Of a DNA stretch of 64,000 bases, positions 1 to 8,470 are shown piece after piece. Source of the DNA: Streptomyces adelaidensis (lineage in GTDB: Bacteria; Actinomycetota; Actinomycetes; Streptomycetales; Streptomycetaceae); the NCBI RefSeq assembly GCF_016598475.1, contig NZ_JAEMUX010000036.1, forward strand, positions 1 through 64,000. Direction: 5' to 3'. A model generated the notes under the pieces. It did no database searches and was not told the origin of the DNA. It worked only from the letters and a program-made list of their open reading frames with translations. The position numbers and the translations under genes are program-made. Every line of letters begins with the position of its first letter. Positions within the stretch are counted from its first letter, which is position 1.

Positions 1-1038
1 GGCGGTATGCAGCAGCAGGGCATGCGAGGTCCCGGTGGACCTGTGCCCGCTGGGATATCGGGCCCGCCGCAGCAGATGGGGGGCCCCATGGGTGGGCCGC
101 CCCAGCTGCCGAGCGGTGCGCCGCAGCTGCCCGCCGGCCCTGGTGGCCAGGGGCAGCAGGGTCCCGGCCCGATGGGTCAGGGACCGATGGGCCAGGGCCC
201 GATGGGTCAGGGCCAGATGCAGCAGCAGATGGGTCAGGGTCAAATGGGCCAGGGCCAGATGGGTCAGGGCCAGATGGGTCAGGGCCAGATGGGTCAGGGC
301 CAGATGGGCCAGGGACCCATGGGCGGCCAGCCTCCCATGCAGCAGCAGATGGGTGGCCCGATGGGCGGCCCCATGGGTGGTCCGATGGGCGGCCCCGGTC
401 AGGGTCCCGGCGGCGACAGCGCCGCGCGTGTGCTCTCGCTGGCCCAGCAGACCGCCGACCAGGCGATCGCCGAGGCCCGTTCCGAGGCCAACAAGATCGT
501 CGGTGAGGCCCGCAGCCGCGCCGAGGGTCTGGAGCGCGACGCCCGTGCCAAGGCCGACGCCCTGGAGCGGGACGCGCAGGAGAAGCACCGCGTCGCGATG
601 GGCTCCCTGGAGTCCGCCCGCGCCACGCTGGAGCGCAAGGTCGAGGATCTGCGTGGCTTCGAGCGCGAGTACCGCACCCGCCTGAAGTCCTATCTGGAGT
701 CGCAGCTGCGTCAGCTGGAGACCCAGGCCGACGACTCGCTGGCACCGCCGCGTACTCCGGCGACCGCGTCGCTGCCGCCGTCCCCGGCGCCTTCCATGGC
801 TCCGGCCGGCGCGAGCGCCCCGTCGTACGGCGGCGGCAACCAGGGCATGGGTGGAGGCATGGGTGGTGGCGGCATGGGTGGTGCGCCGTCCCCCGCCGCG
901 CCTTCCTACGGCGGTCAGCAGCAGATGTCTCCGGCCATGACCCAGCCGATGGCTCCGGTCCGGCCGCAGGGTCCCTCTCCGATGGGACAGGCTCCCTCGC
1001 CGATGCGCGGGTTCCTCATCGACGAGGACGACAACTGA
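1..1038 (+). CDS. divIVA: DivIVA (Wag31-like) polar growth protein, 3' part
   Basis: Cytoplasmic coiled-coil scaffold that in Streptomyces marks hyphal tips and recruits the apical growth machinery (family knowledge). The frame is open from base 1, so the conserved N-terminal membrane-binding domain and first coiled coil lie outside the window. Visible here: a Met/Gln/Gly/Pro-rich linker with MGQGQ repeats (about residues 58-130 of the visible part), then a charged Ala/Glu/Arg coiled coil beginning near DSAARVLSLAQQTADQA (about 100 residues), then a Pro/Gly/Met-rich tail ending in an acidic stretch (LIDEDDN). The long linker between coiled coils is typical of Streptomyces DivIVA and much longer than in Bacillus. 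A strong hairpin terminator follows, and ileS converges from the other side. Confidence 0.93.
   Translation, partial: GGMQQQGMRGPGGPVPAGISGPPQQMGGPMGGPPQLPSGAPQLPAGPGGQGQQGPGPMGQGPMGQGPMGQGQMQQQMGQGQMGQGQMGQGQMGQGQMGQGQMGQGPMGGQPPMQQQMGGPMGGPMGGPMGGPGQGPGGDSAARVLSLAQQTADQAIAEARSEANKIVGEARSRAEGLERDARAKADALERDAQEKHRVAMGSLESARATLERKVEDLRGFEREYRTRLKSYLESQLRQLETQADDSLAPPRTPATASLPPSPAPSMAPAGASAPSYGGGNQGMGGGMGGGGMGGAPSPAAPSYGGQQQMSPAMTQPMAPVRPQGPSPMGQAPSPMRGFLIDEDDN
172..318 (+). repeat. In-frame 15-bp tandem repeat in divIVA
   Basis: Imperfect tandem copies of a 15-bp unit (atgggtcagggccag type) encode MGQGQ/MGQGP. At least five near-identical copies lie between about 235 and 315, preceded by more diverged ones. 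The unit length is a multiple of three, so copy-number change would keep the frame. Confidence 0.85.
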
Positions 1039-1074
1039 CGATTACTGGTACGCCGTAGGCGTCGGCAGCGTTCA

Positions 1075-1110
1075 GGGCGGGGCCCCGGATTTCGATCCGG
1101 GGCCCCGCCC
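1075..1110 (+). terminator. Intrinsic terminator of divIVA
   Basis: Perfect 16-bp inverted repeat (arms 1075-1090 and 1095-1110) closed by a TTCG tetraloop and followed by TTTCG. It lies 36 bp after the divIVA stop. Confidence 0.85.
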
Positions 1111-1182
1111 TTTCGCTGTGCGCGTTCGGGGTGCGTGGGGTGGTTGTTCGGGAGTGGGCGCGGATGTACGGCGTACGCAACG

Positions 1183-1228
1183 CCGAAGGCCTGGGGCACC
1201 GAGATTTCTCGGTGCCCCAGGCCTTCGG
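1183..1228 (-). terminator. Hairpin terminator of ileS
   Basis: Perfect 21-bp stem (1183-1203 with 1208-1228) with an ATTT loop, 17 bp beyond the ileS stop. It has no clear U-tract on either strand, as is common for Streptomyces hairpin terminators. It may also act as a back-up for divIVA on the other strand. Confidence 0.75.
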
Positions 1229-1245
1229 GTTCGACGAGGAGGCGG

Positions 1246-4200
1246 TTACGCCTTGCGCAGCCGGAAGGTCAGGGTCAGGCCCTCGTCCGTGAACGGTGTG
1301 CCGTACGTCTCGTCGGCCTCGCCCTCGGCGAAGTCCGTGGCGAGGACCTCGTCGGCGATCAGGGACGAGTGCTCGGCCAGGGCCGCGGTCACCGCCGGGT
1401 CCGTGGCCGTCCAGCGGAGCGCGATCCGGTCGGCCACGTCCAGCCCGCTGTTCTTGCGGGCCTCCTGGATCAGACGGATCGCGTCGCGGGCCAGGCCCGC
1501 CTGACGCAGCTCCTCCGTGATCTCCAGGTCCAGGGCGACCGTGGCGCCCGAGTCGGAGGCCACGGACCAGCCTTCGCGCGGGGTCTCCGTGATGATGACC
1601 TCGTCGGGTGCGAGGGCGACCGTCTCGCCGTCGATCTCGACCGAGGCCGTGCCCTCGCGGAGGGCGAGGGACAGGGCGGCGGCGTCGGCCGCGGCGACGG
1701 CCTTGGCGACGTCCTGGACGCGTTTGCCGAACCGCTTGCCCAGGGCGCGGAAGTTGGCCTTCGCCGTGGTGTCGACGAGCGAGCCGCCCACCTCGCTCAG
1801 GGAGGCGAGCGAGCTCACGTTGAGCTCTTCCGTGATCTGGGCGTGCAGCTCGGGATCGAGGGACTCGAAACCGGTCGCGGCCACCAGGGCGCGGGAGAGG
1901 GGCTGGCGGGTCTTGACGCCCGACTCCGCGCGGGTGGCGCGGCCCAGCTCCACGAGGCGGCGTACGAGGACCATCTGGCGGGACAGCTCCGGGTCGATGG
2001 CGGCGAGGTCCGCCTCGGGCCAGGAGGCCAGGTGGACGGAGTCGGGGGCGCCCGGGGAGACCGGCACGATCAGGTCCTGCCAGACCCGCTCGGTGATGAA
2101 CGGGGTCAGCGGGGCCATCAGTCTGGTGACCGTCTCGACGACCTCGTGCAGGGTGCGCAGCGCGGCCTTGTCGCCCTGCCAGAAGCGGCGGCGCGACCGG
2201 CGTACGTACCAGTTCGAGAGGTCGTCGACGAACGCCGAGAGCAGCTTGCCGGCGCGCTGGGTGTCGTACGCCTCCAGGGACTGGGTCACCTGGTCGGTGA
2301 GCGCGTGGAGTTCGGACAGCAGCCAGCGGTCCAGGACCGGCCGGTCCGCCGGGGCCGGGTCCGCCGCGCTGGGCGCCCAGTCGGACATGCGCGCGTACAG
2401 GGCCTGGAAGGCGACCGTGTTCCAGTAGGTGAGGAGGGTCTTGCGGACGACCTCCTGGATGGTGCCGTGGCCGACACGGCGGGCCGCCCAGGGGGAGCCG
2501 CCGGCCGCCATGAACCAGCGGACGGCGTCGGCGCCGTGCTGGTCCATCAGCGGGAGCGGCTGCAGGATGTTGCCGAGGTGCTTGGACATCTTGCGGCCGT
2601 CCTCGGCGAGGATGTGGCCGAGGCACACGACGTTCTCGTACGAGGACTTGTCGAAGACCAGGGTGCCGATGGCCATCAGCGTGTAGAACCAGCCGCGGGT
2701 CTGGTCGATGGCCTCGCTGATGAACTGGGCCGGGTAGCGGGACTCGAAGAGTTCCTTGTTCTTGTACGGGTAGCCCCACTGCGCGAACGGCATCGAACCC
2801 GAGTCGTACCAGGCGTCGATGACCTCCGGCACGCGCGTGGCCGTCTTCTGGCACTTCGGGCAGGCGAAGGTGACGTCGTCGATGAACGGGCGGTGGGGGT
2901 CCAGCTCCGACTGGTCGGTGCCGGTGAGCTCGGTGAGCTCGGCGCGGGAGCCGACGACCGTGAGGTGGTCGTCCTCGCAGTGCCAGATCGGCAGCGGCGT
3001 GCCCCAGTAGCGGTTGCGGGACAGGGCCCAGTCGATGTTGTTGTTCAGCCAGTCGCCGTACCGGCCGCTCTTGACCGAGTCCGGGAACCAGTTGGTCTTC
3101 TCGTTCTCCTCAAGGAGACGGTCCTTGACGGCGGTGGTGCGGATGTACCAGGACGGCTGCGCGTAGTAGAGCAGCGCGGTGTGGCAGCGCCAGCAGTGGG
3201 GGTAGCTGTGCTCGTACGGGATGTGCTTGAAGAGCAGGCCGCGCTGCTGGAGGTCCTCGGTGAGCCGTTCGTCGGCCTTCTTGAAGAAGACGCCGCCGAC
3301 CAGCGGGACGTCCTCCTCGAAGGTGCCGTCCTGGCGGACCGGGTTGACCATCGGCAGGCCGTACGCGCGGCAGACCTTGAGGTCGTCCTCACCGAAGGCG
3401 GGGGACTGGTGGACCAGACCCGTACCGTCCTCGGTCGTGACGTACTCGGCGTTGACGACGAAATGGGCTTCCGCCGGGAACTCGACCAGCTCGAACGGAC
3501 GTTGATACGTCCAGCGCTCCATTTCGGCGCCGGTGAAGGTCTGACCGGTGGTCTCCCAGCCCTCGCCGAGCGCCTTGGCGACGAGCGGCTCGGCGACGAC
3601 GAGCTTCTCCTCGCCGTTCGTGGCGACCACGTAGGTGACCTCGGCGTGCGCGGCGACCGCGGTGTTGGACACCAGCGTCCACGGCGTGGTCGTCCACACC
3701 AGGAGCGCGGCCTCGCCCGCGAGCGGACCGGAGGTGAGCGGGAAACGGACGTACACCGAGGGGTCGACGACCGTCTCGTAGCCCTGCGCCAGCTCGTGGT
3801 CCGACAGGCCGGTGCCGCAGCGGGGGCACCAGGGGGCGACGCGGTGGTCCTGGACCAGCAGGCCCTTGTTGAAGATCTCCTTGAGCGACCACCAGACCGA
3901 TTCGATGTACTCGGGGTCCATCGTGACGTAGGCGTCGCCCAGGTCGACCCAGTAGCCCATGCGGGTCGTGAGCTCTTCGAAGGCGTCGGTGTGGCGCAGC
4001 ACGGAGTCGCGGCACTTGGCGTTGAACTCGGCGATGCCGTACGCCTCGATGTCCTTCTTGCCGCTGAAGCCGAGCTCCTTCTCCACGGTGAGCTCCACCG
4101 GGAGGCCGTGGCAGTCCCAGCCGGCCTTGCGGGCCACGTGATAGCCGCGCATCGTGCGGAAGCGGGGGAAGACGTCCTTGAAGACGCGCGCCTCGATGTG

Positions 4201-4383
4201 GTGGGCGCCCGGCATGCCGTTGGCGGTGGGCGGGCCCTCGTAGAACACCCATTCGGGGCGGCCTGCGGACTGCTCCAGGCTCTTGGCGAAGATCTTCTGC
4301 TCGCGCCAGAAGTCGAGCACCGCGTGCTCGAGCGCGGGCAGGTCGACCTGGGCGGGCACCTGGCGATACGTCGGCTCTGTCAT
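1246..4383 (-). CDS. ileS: Isoleucyl-tRNA synthetase
   Basis: Charges tRNA-Ile in the cytoplasm: a class I synthetase, 1045 aa. Visible motifs are the HIGH-type signature (GAHHIEARV, about residue 58), the KMSKH signature (RKMSKHLGNIL), an editing (CP1) domain in between, and the LYYAQPSWYIRT and GTPLPIWHC blocks. The size and the absence of a C-terminal zinc-finger region fit the actinobacterial/eukaryotic-like IleS subtype. ATG 4383 is chosen because GGAGG lies 10 nt upstream and the conserved N-terminus (MTEPTYRQVPAQVDLPALE) starts there. Extending the frame to a GTG at 4479 would run into the T-box leader and is rejected. The gene is monocistronic, convergent with divIVA and preceded by a T-box riboswitch. 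Confidence 0.97.
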   Translation of the reverse strand: MTEPTYRQVPAQVDLPALEHAVLDFWREQKIFAKSLEQSAGRPEWVFYEGPPTANGMPGAHHIEARVFKDVFPRFRTMRGYHVARKAGWDCHGLPVELTVEKELGFSGKKDIEAYGIAEFNAKCRDSVLRHTDAFEELTTRMGYWVDLGDAYVTMDPEYIESVWWSLKEIFNKGLLVQDHRVAPWCPRCGTGLSDHELAQGYETVVDPSVYVRFPLTSGPLAGEAALLVWTTTPWTLVSNTAVAAHAEVTYVVATNGEEKLVVAEPLVAKALGEGWETTGQTFTGAEMERWTYQRPFELVEFPAEAHFVVNAEYVTTEDGTGLVHQSPAFGEDDLKVCRAYGLPMVNPVRQDGTFEEDVPLVGGVFFKKADERLTEDLQQRGLLFKHIPYEHSYPHCWRCHTALLYYAQPSWYIRTTAVKDRLLEENEKTNWFPDSVKSGRYGDWLNNNIDWALSRNRYWGTPLPIWHCEDDHLTVVGSRAELTELTGTDQSELDPHRPFIDDVTFACPKCQKTATRVPEVIDAWYDSGSMPFAQWGYPYKNKELFESRYPAQFISEAIDQTRGWFYTLMAIGTLVFDKSSYENVVCLGHILAEDGRKMSKHLGNILQPLPLMDQHGADAVRWFMAAGGSPWAARRVGHGTIQEVVRKTLLTYWNTVAFQALYARMSDWAPSAADPAPADRPVLDRWLLSELHALTDQVTQSLEAYDTQRAGKLLSAFVDDLSNWYVRRSRRRFWQGDKAALRTLHEVVETVTRLMAPLTPFITERVWQDLIVPVSPGAPDSVHLASWPEADLAAIDPELSRQMVLVRRLVELGRATRAESGVKTRQPLSRALVAATGFESLDPELHAQITEELNVSSLASLSEVGGSLVDTTAKANFRALGKRFGKRVQDVAKAVAAADAAALSLALREGTASVEIDGETVALAPDEVIITETPREGWSVASDSGATVALDLEITEELRQAGLARDAIRLIQEARKNSGLDVADRIALRWTATDPAVTAALAEHSSLIADEVLATDFAEGEADETYGTPFTDEGLTLTFRLRKA

Positions 4384-4690
4384 GAGCGAACTTCCTCCAA
4401 CGGACTTGCTGCCTTCCGTCGGAGGGACGAGAGCTTCGATCCTTCGTACGCCGTGTGCGGCGCGCTCCCGCGGTACCACCCTCCTTGGCTCTCCTGTGCG
4501 CCGTACGCGCCAGGGAGCCCCCTCATTGGGGTCGCGATGCCGGATCTACTCGCCGCGCCCCAGGGGCTTCGGCTTTCTTCCGGCGGCTCCGGGGTGATCT
4601 TCGCGCCGCGCTCGCCCCCGGGCTTCCACCGTCCCCGGGTCGCTCTGGGCTGCGTCCGACGCTACTCGTCCCCATCCACGCTTTTCGCTC
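4384..4690 (-). promoter_or_regulatory. ileS T-box riboswitch (translational type)
   Basis: The leader RNA senses uncharged tRNA-Ile. On the minus strand the canonical T-box AGGGTGGTACCGCGGG lies at 4482-4467; its TGGT can pair with an ACCA tRNA end. A candidate specifier ATC (Ile) followed by A lies at 4598-4596 in the stem I region. Two exclusive helices can be drawn. In the antisequestrator, GGAGGG (4484-4479) pairs with CCCTCC (4426-4421) around the TGGTACC bulge. In the sequestrator, CCTCCGACGG (4425-4416) pairs with CCGTTGGAGG (4403-4394), a 10-bp helix with one G-U that buries the ileS Shine-Dalgarno. There is no U-tract, so control is inferred to be at translation initiation, as known for actinobacterial ileS T-boxes. 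Confidence 0.9.
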
Positions 4691-4695
4691 CGCCC

Positions 4696-4701
4696 AGTGT
4701 A
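4696..4701 (-). promoter_or_regulatory. Probable ileS -10 element
   Basis: TACACT on the minus strand, placed so that transcription would start just before the T-box stem I region. No good -35 is visible 16-18 nt upstream. Confidence 0.45.
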
Positions 4702-5020
4702 CGGGGCCGCGCGGACAGCGGCCGACCGGTTTTCCGGCGGCCGTGGGCGGGTGCGGCGGGGGTGGGCGGGGCCTCGTCGGTGGTGGGCGGGGTGACCTGC
4801 GCGGTGACCCGAATGGAGCGGGTCGGGCGTCCGGATCCTGGGACGTCCGGCACGGCGGAATACCCGGCGGGGAGCTGGGCACAACGCTTGCAGGCTTGCC
4901 GCGCGACGGTCGTGGGGCGGGTGGAATGAGTGGTCCGCCCCGTTGCCGCGGGACTCGGGTCGATTTATCGTCCCAGCACGATTCGCGTGCAAGATCACGA
5001 TATGTGAAGGGGCCGCGGCC
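4702..5020 (+). other. Non-coding region upstream of the DksA-like gene
   Basis: About 320 bp with no supported gene; the open frames here are GC-rich shadows. It must hold the promoter of the DksA-like gene. One perfect small palindrome, GCACG-ATTCG-CGTGC, lies at 4976-4990, and the AT-richest stretch of the region (cgatttatcg, then acgatatg) lies around 4961-5004. AAGGGG precedes the ATG at 5021. Confidence 0.5.
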
Positions 5021-5869
5021 ATGGTGGCGAAGAAGACCGCCGAACAGCAGTCGGCGTCCGGCAGATCCACGGTGGCCTCCGACGACACGGGTGAGAAGGC
5101 CGACGACACGGGTGAGAGGGCGGCCGGCAAGAAGCGGGTGGCCAAGAAGGCGGTGTCCAAGAAGGCGGCGGTCGGGGAGACGGCAGGGAAGGCGGTGGCG
5201 GACAAGGCGGTGGCGGCCGTCGCCGAGGAGGCCGTTGCCGGGAAGAGCGCCGCTGCGAAGGGCGCGGTCAAGAAGAGCGCCACCAAGAGCACATCCAAGA
5301 GCACCTCCAGTACCAACACGTCCACGAAGAAGAGCATGGTCAAGAAGGCGGACGCGGCCGAGGCCGCCGAGACGACGGGAGCCACGACGGTGGTTGCGAA
5401 GAACACTCCTGGTACGGCTACGGCGGCGAAGAAGCCCACCGCCGTCCCCAAGGCACGGCCCGCAGCGGTGGAGCCCGGCGAGCTGGCGGTACGCCCCGGT
5501 GAGGACCCCTGGAGCCCGGCCGAGGTCGACGAGGCCCGGACGGAGCTCCAGTCCGAGGCGATGCGGCTGCGGGCGGAGCTGGAGGCCTCCGAGCGGTCGC
5601 TCACCGGCCTGATGCGGGACTCCGGGGACGGCGCGGGCGACGACCAGGCCGACACCGGGGCGAAGAACATCACGCGCGAGCACGAGATGGCGCTCGCCAA
5701 CAACGCGCGCGAGATGCTCGACCAGACCGAGCGCGCCCTGCACCGGCTCGCCTCGGGCACGTACGGGCTCTGCGAGAACTGCGGCAATCCGATCGGCAAG
5801 GCGCGCATGCAGGCCTTCCCCAGGGCCACGCTCTGCGTGGAGTGCAAGCAGAAGCAGGAACGCCGCTAG
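5021..5869 (+). CDS. DksA/TraR-type zinc-finger protein with Lys/Ala-rich N-terminus
   Basis: Probable RNA-polymerase-associated transcription factor of the DksA/TraR superfamily, 282 aa. The C-terminus carries the four-cysteine zinc finger (CENCGNPIGKARMQAFP, then CVEC) preceded by an Asp/Glu-rich helical hairpin (about residues 170-250). The first ~160 residues are Ala/Lys/Thr/Ser-rich with KKAVSKK- and VKKS-type runs. They resemble histone-H1-like or mycobacterial-type basic tails and are probably disordered and nucleic-acid binding. ATG 5021 is chosen for the AAGGGG upstream; a longer frame from 4943 has no conserved content. It is followed 81 bp later by lspA in the same direction. What it regulates cannot be read from the sequence. 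Confidence 0.88.
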   Translation: MVAKKTAEQQSASGRSTVASDDTGEKADDTGERAAGKKRVAKKAVSKKAAVGETAGKAVADKAVAAVAEEAVAGKSAAAKGAVKKSATKSTSKSTSSTNTSTKKSMVKKADAAEAAETTGATTVVAKNTPGTATAAKKPTAVPKARPAAVEPGELAVRPGEDPWSPAEVDEARTELQSEAMRLRAELEASERSLTGLMRDSGDGAGDDQADTGAKNITREHEMALANNAREMLDQTERALHRLASGTYGLCENCGNPIGKARMQAFPRATLCVECKQKQERR

Positions 5870-5950
5870 TGATCACCGCCTGAGCCCCTGGTCCGCGGGG
5901 GTCGTGTCGTACCTTTGTCCTCAGTCAGGAACCTAGGTTGAGGGACTCAC

Positions 5951-6562
5951 GTGGCAGAGGCGGAGCGCATCATCGGTACGCCGGACATTCCAGAAGCGGC
6001 GGGGGCCGGCCCGGAGCAGTCCGACGGCGAGAACGGCACCGCGGCGGCGCAGGCCGACGCGGCCGCGCAGCCGCGCGGCAAGCGCCGTATCGCCGTGCTG
6101 TTCGGGGTGGCCGCGCTGGCGTACGCGCTCGACCTGATCAGCAAGATGATCGTGGTCGCGAAGCTGGAGCACCACGAGCCGATCGAGATCATCGGGGACT
6201 GGCTGAAGTTCGAGGCGATCCGCAACGCGGGCGCGGCGTTCGGCTTCGGCGAGGCCTTCACGATCATCTTCACGATGATCGCGACGATCGTGATCGTGGT
6301 GATCGCCAGGCTCGCCCGCAAGCTGTACAGCCTGCCCTGGGCGATCGCGCTCGGCCTGCTGCTGGGCGGTGCGCTGGGCAACCTCACCGACCGGATCTTC
6401 CGGTCGCCGGGCGTCTTCGAGGGCGCGGTCGTCGACTTCATCGCGCCCAAGGGCTTCGCGGTGTTCAACCTCGCGGATTCGGCCATCGTGTGCGGCGGCA
6501 TCCTGATCGTGCTGCTGTCCTTCCGGGGGCTCGACCCGGACGGGACCGTCCACAAGGACTGA
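5951..6562 (+). CDS. lspA: Lipoprotein signal peptidase (signal peptidase II)
   Basis: Cleaves prolipoprotein signal peptides after Lgt has diacylated the cysteine; an inner-membrane aspartyl protease. 203 aa with four membrane segments (about 46-66, 101-120, 127-145, 173-191). The catalytic aspartates are visible as Asp147 in NLTDRIF and Asp176 in FNLADSAI, and the conserved NAGAAFGFG block is at 92-100. The first 40 residues are an Ala/Glu-rich cytoplasmic extension, common in actinobacteria. GTG start with GAGGGA upstream. The partner enzyme gene lgt lies about 38 kb away in the same window. The RluA-family gene follows in the same direction, as in many bacteria. Confidence 0.96.
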   Translation: MAEAERIIGTPDIPEAAGAGPEQSDGENGTAAAQADAAAQPRGKRRIAVLFGVAALAYALDLISKMIVVAKLEHHEPIEIIGDWLKFEAIRNAGAAFGFGEAFTIIFTMIATIVIVVIARLARKLYSLPWAIALGLLLGGALGNLTDRIFRSPGVFEGAVVDFIAPKGFAVFNLADSAIVCGGILIVLLSFRGLDPDGTVHKD

Positions 6563-6638
6563 GGATCACCGGCCGCGTCGAGGGGACTTGTCCACAGGCT
6601 CGGTCGGGGGTGCGTCACCCGTCCGGCATACTCGACGG

Positions 6639-7583
6639 GTGAGCACGATTCCCGAGATCCGTAACCTGCCCGTGCCCGACGGCCTGGAGGGCGAGCGTGT
6701 CGACGCCGCCATCTCCCGCATGTTCGGCTTCTCCCGTACCAAGGCCGCCGAGCTCGCCGCCGCGGGGAAGGTCACGGTCGACGGGTCGGTGGTCGGGAAG
6801 TCCGAGCGGGTGCACGGCGGGGCCTGGCTGGAGGTCGAGATGCCGCAGGCGCCCGCGCCGGTGCGGGTCGTCGCCGAGCCGGTCGAGGGCATGGAGATCG
6901 TGCACGACGACGATGACGTGGTCGTGATCGTCAAGCCGGTCGGCGTGGCCGCGCACCCCAGCCCCGGCTGGTCCGGGCCGACCGTCATCGGCGGGCTCGC
7001 CGCCGCCGGGTACCGGATCTCGACGTCCGGCGCCGCCGAGCGCCAGGGCATCGTGCACCGGCTCGACGTGGGCACCTCCGGTCTGATGGTGGTCGCCAAG
7101 TCGGAGTACGCGTACACGTCCCTCAAGCGCCAGTTCAAGGAGCGGACCGTCGACAAGCGGTACCACGCGCTGGTCCAGGGCCACCCCGACCCCACGAGCG
7201 GCACCATCGACGCGCCCATCGGCCGGCACCCCCAGCACGACTACAAGTGGGCCGTCACCGCCGAGGGCAAGCCGTCGGTCACGCACTACGACCTGGTCGA
7301 GGCGTTCCGTGCCGCCTCCCTGCTCGACATCAAGCTGGAGACCGGGCGCACCCACCAGATCCGCGTCCACATGTCCGCCCACCGGCACCCGTGCGTGGGC
7401 GACCTCACGTACGGCGCCGACCCGACGCTCTCCAAGCGGCTCGGCCTCACCCGCCAGTGGCTGCAGGCCGTACGGCTCGGCTTCGAGCACCCCGGTGACG
7501 GGAGCTGGGTCGAGTTCGAGAGCGACTACCCCGCTGATCTGCAGGAAGCCCTGGACAAGGTCCGGGAGGAGACGTACGCGTGA
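6639..7583 (+). CDS. RluA-family ribosomal large subunit pseudouridine synthase
   Basis: Isomerises specific uridines in 23S rRNA to pseudouridine. It has an N-terminal S4 RNA-binding domain (about residues 14-75, with SRTKAAELAAAGKVTVDG) followed by the RluA catalytic domain. The signature GIVHRLDVGTSGLMVVAK contains the catalytic Asp143, and later conserved blocks KRYHALV and GRTHQIRVH are present. Length 314 aa is normal for RluC/RluD proteins. GTG 6639 is chosen because homology begins at STIPEIRNLPVPDG; a TTG at 6588 behind AGGGGAC is an alternative. It is most like RluD by position next to lspA, but the exact target uridine cannot be assigned. Confidence 0.93.
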   Translation: MSTIPEIRNLPVPDGLEGERVDAAISRMFGFSRTKAAELAAAGKVTVDGSVVGKSERVHGGAWLEVEMPQAPAPVRVVAEPVEGMEIVHDDDDVVVIVKPVGVAAHPSPGWSGPTVIGGLAAAGYRISTSGAAERQGIVHRLDVGTSGLMVVAKSEYAYTSLKRQFKERTVDKRYHALVQGHPDPTSGTIDAPIGRHPQHDYKWAVTAEGKPSVTHYDLVEAFRAASLLDIKLETGRTHQIRVHMSAHRHPCVGDLTYGADPTLSKRLGLTRQWLQAVRLGFEHPGDGSWVEFESDYPADLQEALDKVREETYA

Positions 7584-8065
7584 GCCCGGCCGCCGCGTCC
7601 CCCGTGCCGTACGCGGTGCGGGTCGCCGAGGACCCAGGTGACCGTGAGGCGTGCTTCGCGGTGCGCAAGGAGGTCTTCGTCGTCGAGCAGGGCGTGCCGG
7701 AGGACCTGGAGTACGACGTGTACGACGCCGGGGCCCTGCATGTCCTCGCCGTACGGGACGACGGGGTGCCGCTCGGCGCCGGACGGCTGCTGTACGGGGA
7801 GGCCGCCGCGGGCAAGACCGGTGGGGCTCCCGGTGTGGGGTCCCTGGGGCGGCTGGCGGTCGTACCGGCGGCGCGTGGGCTGGGCGTCGGGGTGGCGCTG
7901 GTGCGGGCCGTCGAGGACGCGGCTCGCGCGCGTGGGCTGACGGCGGTCGATCTGGGCGCGCAGACGCATGCGCTGGGGTTCTACGAGCGGCTGGGGTACG
8001 TGGCGTACGGGGCGGAGTTCCTGGACGCGGGGATACCTCACCGGGCGATGCGGCGGAGTCTGTAG
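7580..8065 (+). CDS. GNAT-family N-acetyltransferase
   Basis: Predicted acetyl-CoA-dependent acetyltransferase of 161 aa, substrate unknown. The acetyl-CoA-binding core is visible as SLGRLAVVPAARGLGVGVAL (the R/Q-x-x-G-x-G/A motif) followed by the FYERLGYVAYG block near the C-terminus. The N-terminal part (FAVRKEVFVVEQGVPEDLEYD) resembles the ElaA/YjcF type of GNAT protein. The GTG start overlaps the stop of the pseudouridine synthase by 4 bp, so it is translationally coupled to it, although a functional link to rRNA modification is not established. Confidence in the fold is high; the specific role is unknown. Confidence 0.9.
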   Translation: MSPAAASPVPYAVRVAEDPGDREACFAVRKEVFVVEQGVPEDLEYDVYDAGALHVLAVRDDGVPLGAGRLLYGEAAAGKTGGAPGVGSLGRLAVVPAARGLGVGVALVRAVEDAARARGLTAVDLGAQTHALGFYERLGYVAYGAEFLDAGIPHRAMRRSL

Positions 8066-8103
8066 ACCGGAGTCTCCTGGACCGGAGTCCGCCGACCGGG
8101 GTC
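8065..8103 (+). repeat. Three tandem copies of GACCGGRGTC
   Basis: GACCGGAGTC, GACCGGAGTC and GACCGGGGTC at 8065, 8080 and 8094, immediately after the GNAT stop and ahead of the antiporter remnant. Each copy is itself close to palindromic. Function unknown. Confidence 0.6.
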
Positions 8104-8191
8104 TGGGAAGACGGCTGCGGAGCAAGCCGAGTGGGCGTGGCAGGCTGGGGTTGAGCCGAATGTCCGGATCTCGTCCCGCGGAGTGCTGAAC

Positions 8192-8470
8192 GTGGATCAG
8201 TTGGCCCTGTTCTTTGTGCTGTTGCTCGGGGCCGTGGTCAGTGTGCCGGTGGGGGAGCGGCTGAGGCTGCCGGCGCCGGTGCTGGTGACGTTGCTGGGGA
8301 TCGGGCTCGCGGTGCCGGGGTTCGTGCCCAATGTGGAGATCCCGCCGGAGTTCATCCTGCCGCTGCTGTTGCCGCCGTTGCTGTACGCGGCGGTGCGGCG
8401 GACGTCCTGGCGGCAGTTCGCGGCCAACCGGCGGCCGATCTTCCTGCTGGCCGTGGCGCTGGTTTCGTGA
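8192..8470 (+). pseudogene. Na+/H+ antiporter (CPA1), N-terminal fragment before a frameshift
   Basis: Encodes the first membrane segments of a CPA1/NhaP-type cation:proton antiporter (MDQLALFFVLLLGAVVSVPV; LPPLLYAAVRRTSW; RPIFLLAVALV). GTG 8192 is preferred over GTG 8183 because CGGAG lies 8 nt upstream. The frame ends at a TGA (8468-8470) within the third or fourth hydrophobic helix. The rest of the protein continues without loss in the -1 frame: restoring one base near 8463 gives the expected ...VALVFVTT... reading. I therefore read this as one ancestral gene broken by a one-base deletion. A sequencing error or GTGA-coupled translation of two halves cannot be excluded. Confidence 0.7.

Noticed and set aside
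1135..4929. Long open frame opposite ileS, and similar long frames opposite dnaE (16386-19850), gltB (53748-58457) and trpE (35948-37474)
   Set aside because: Antisense shadows caused by high third-position GC; they lack family motifs and ribosome-binding sites, and the real genes on the other strand are unambiguous.
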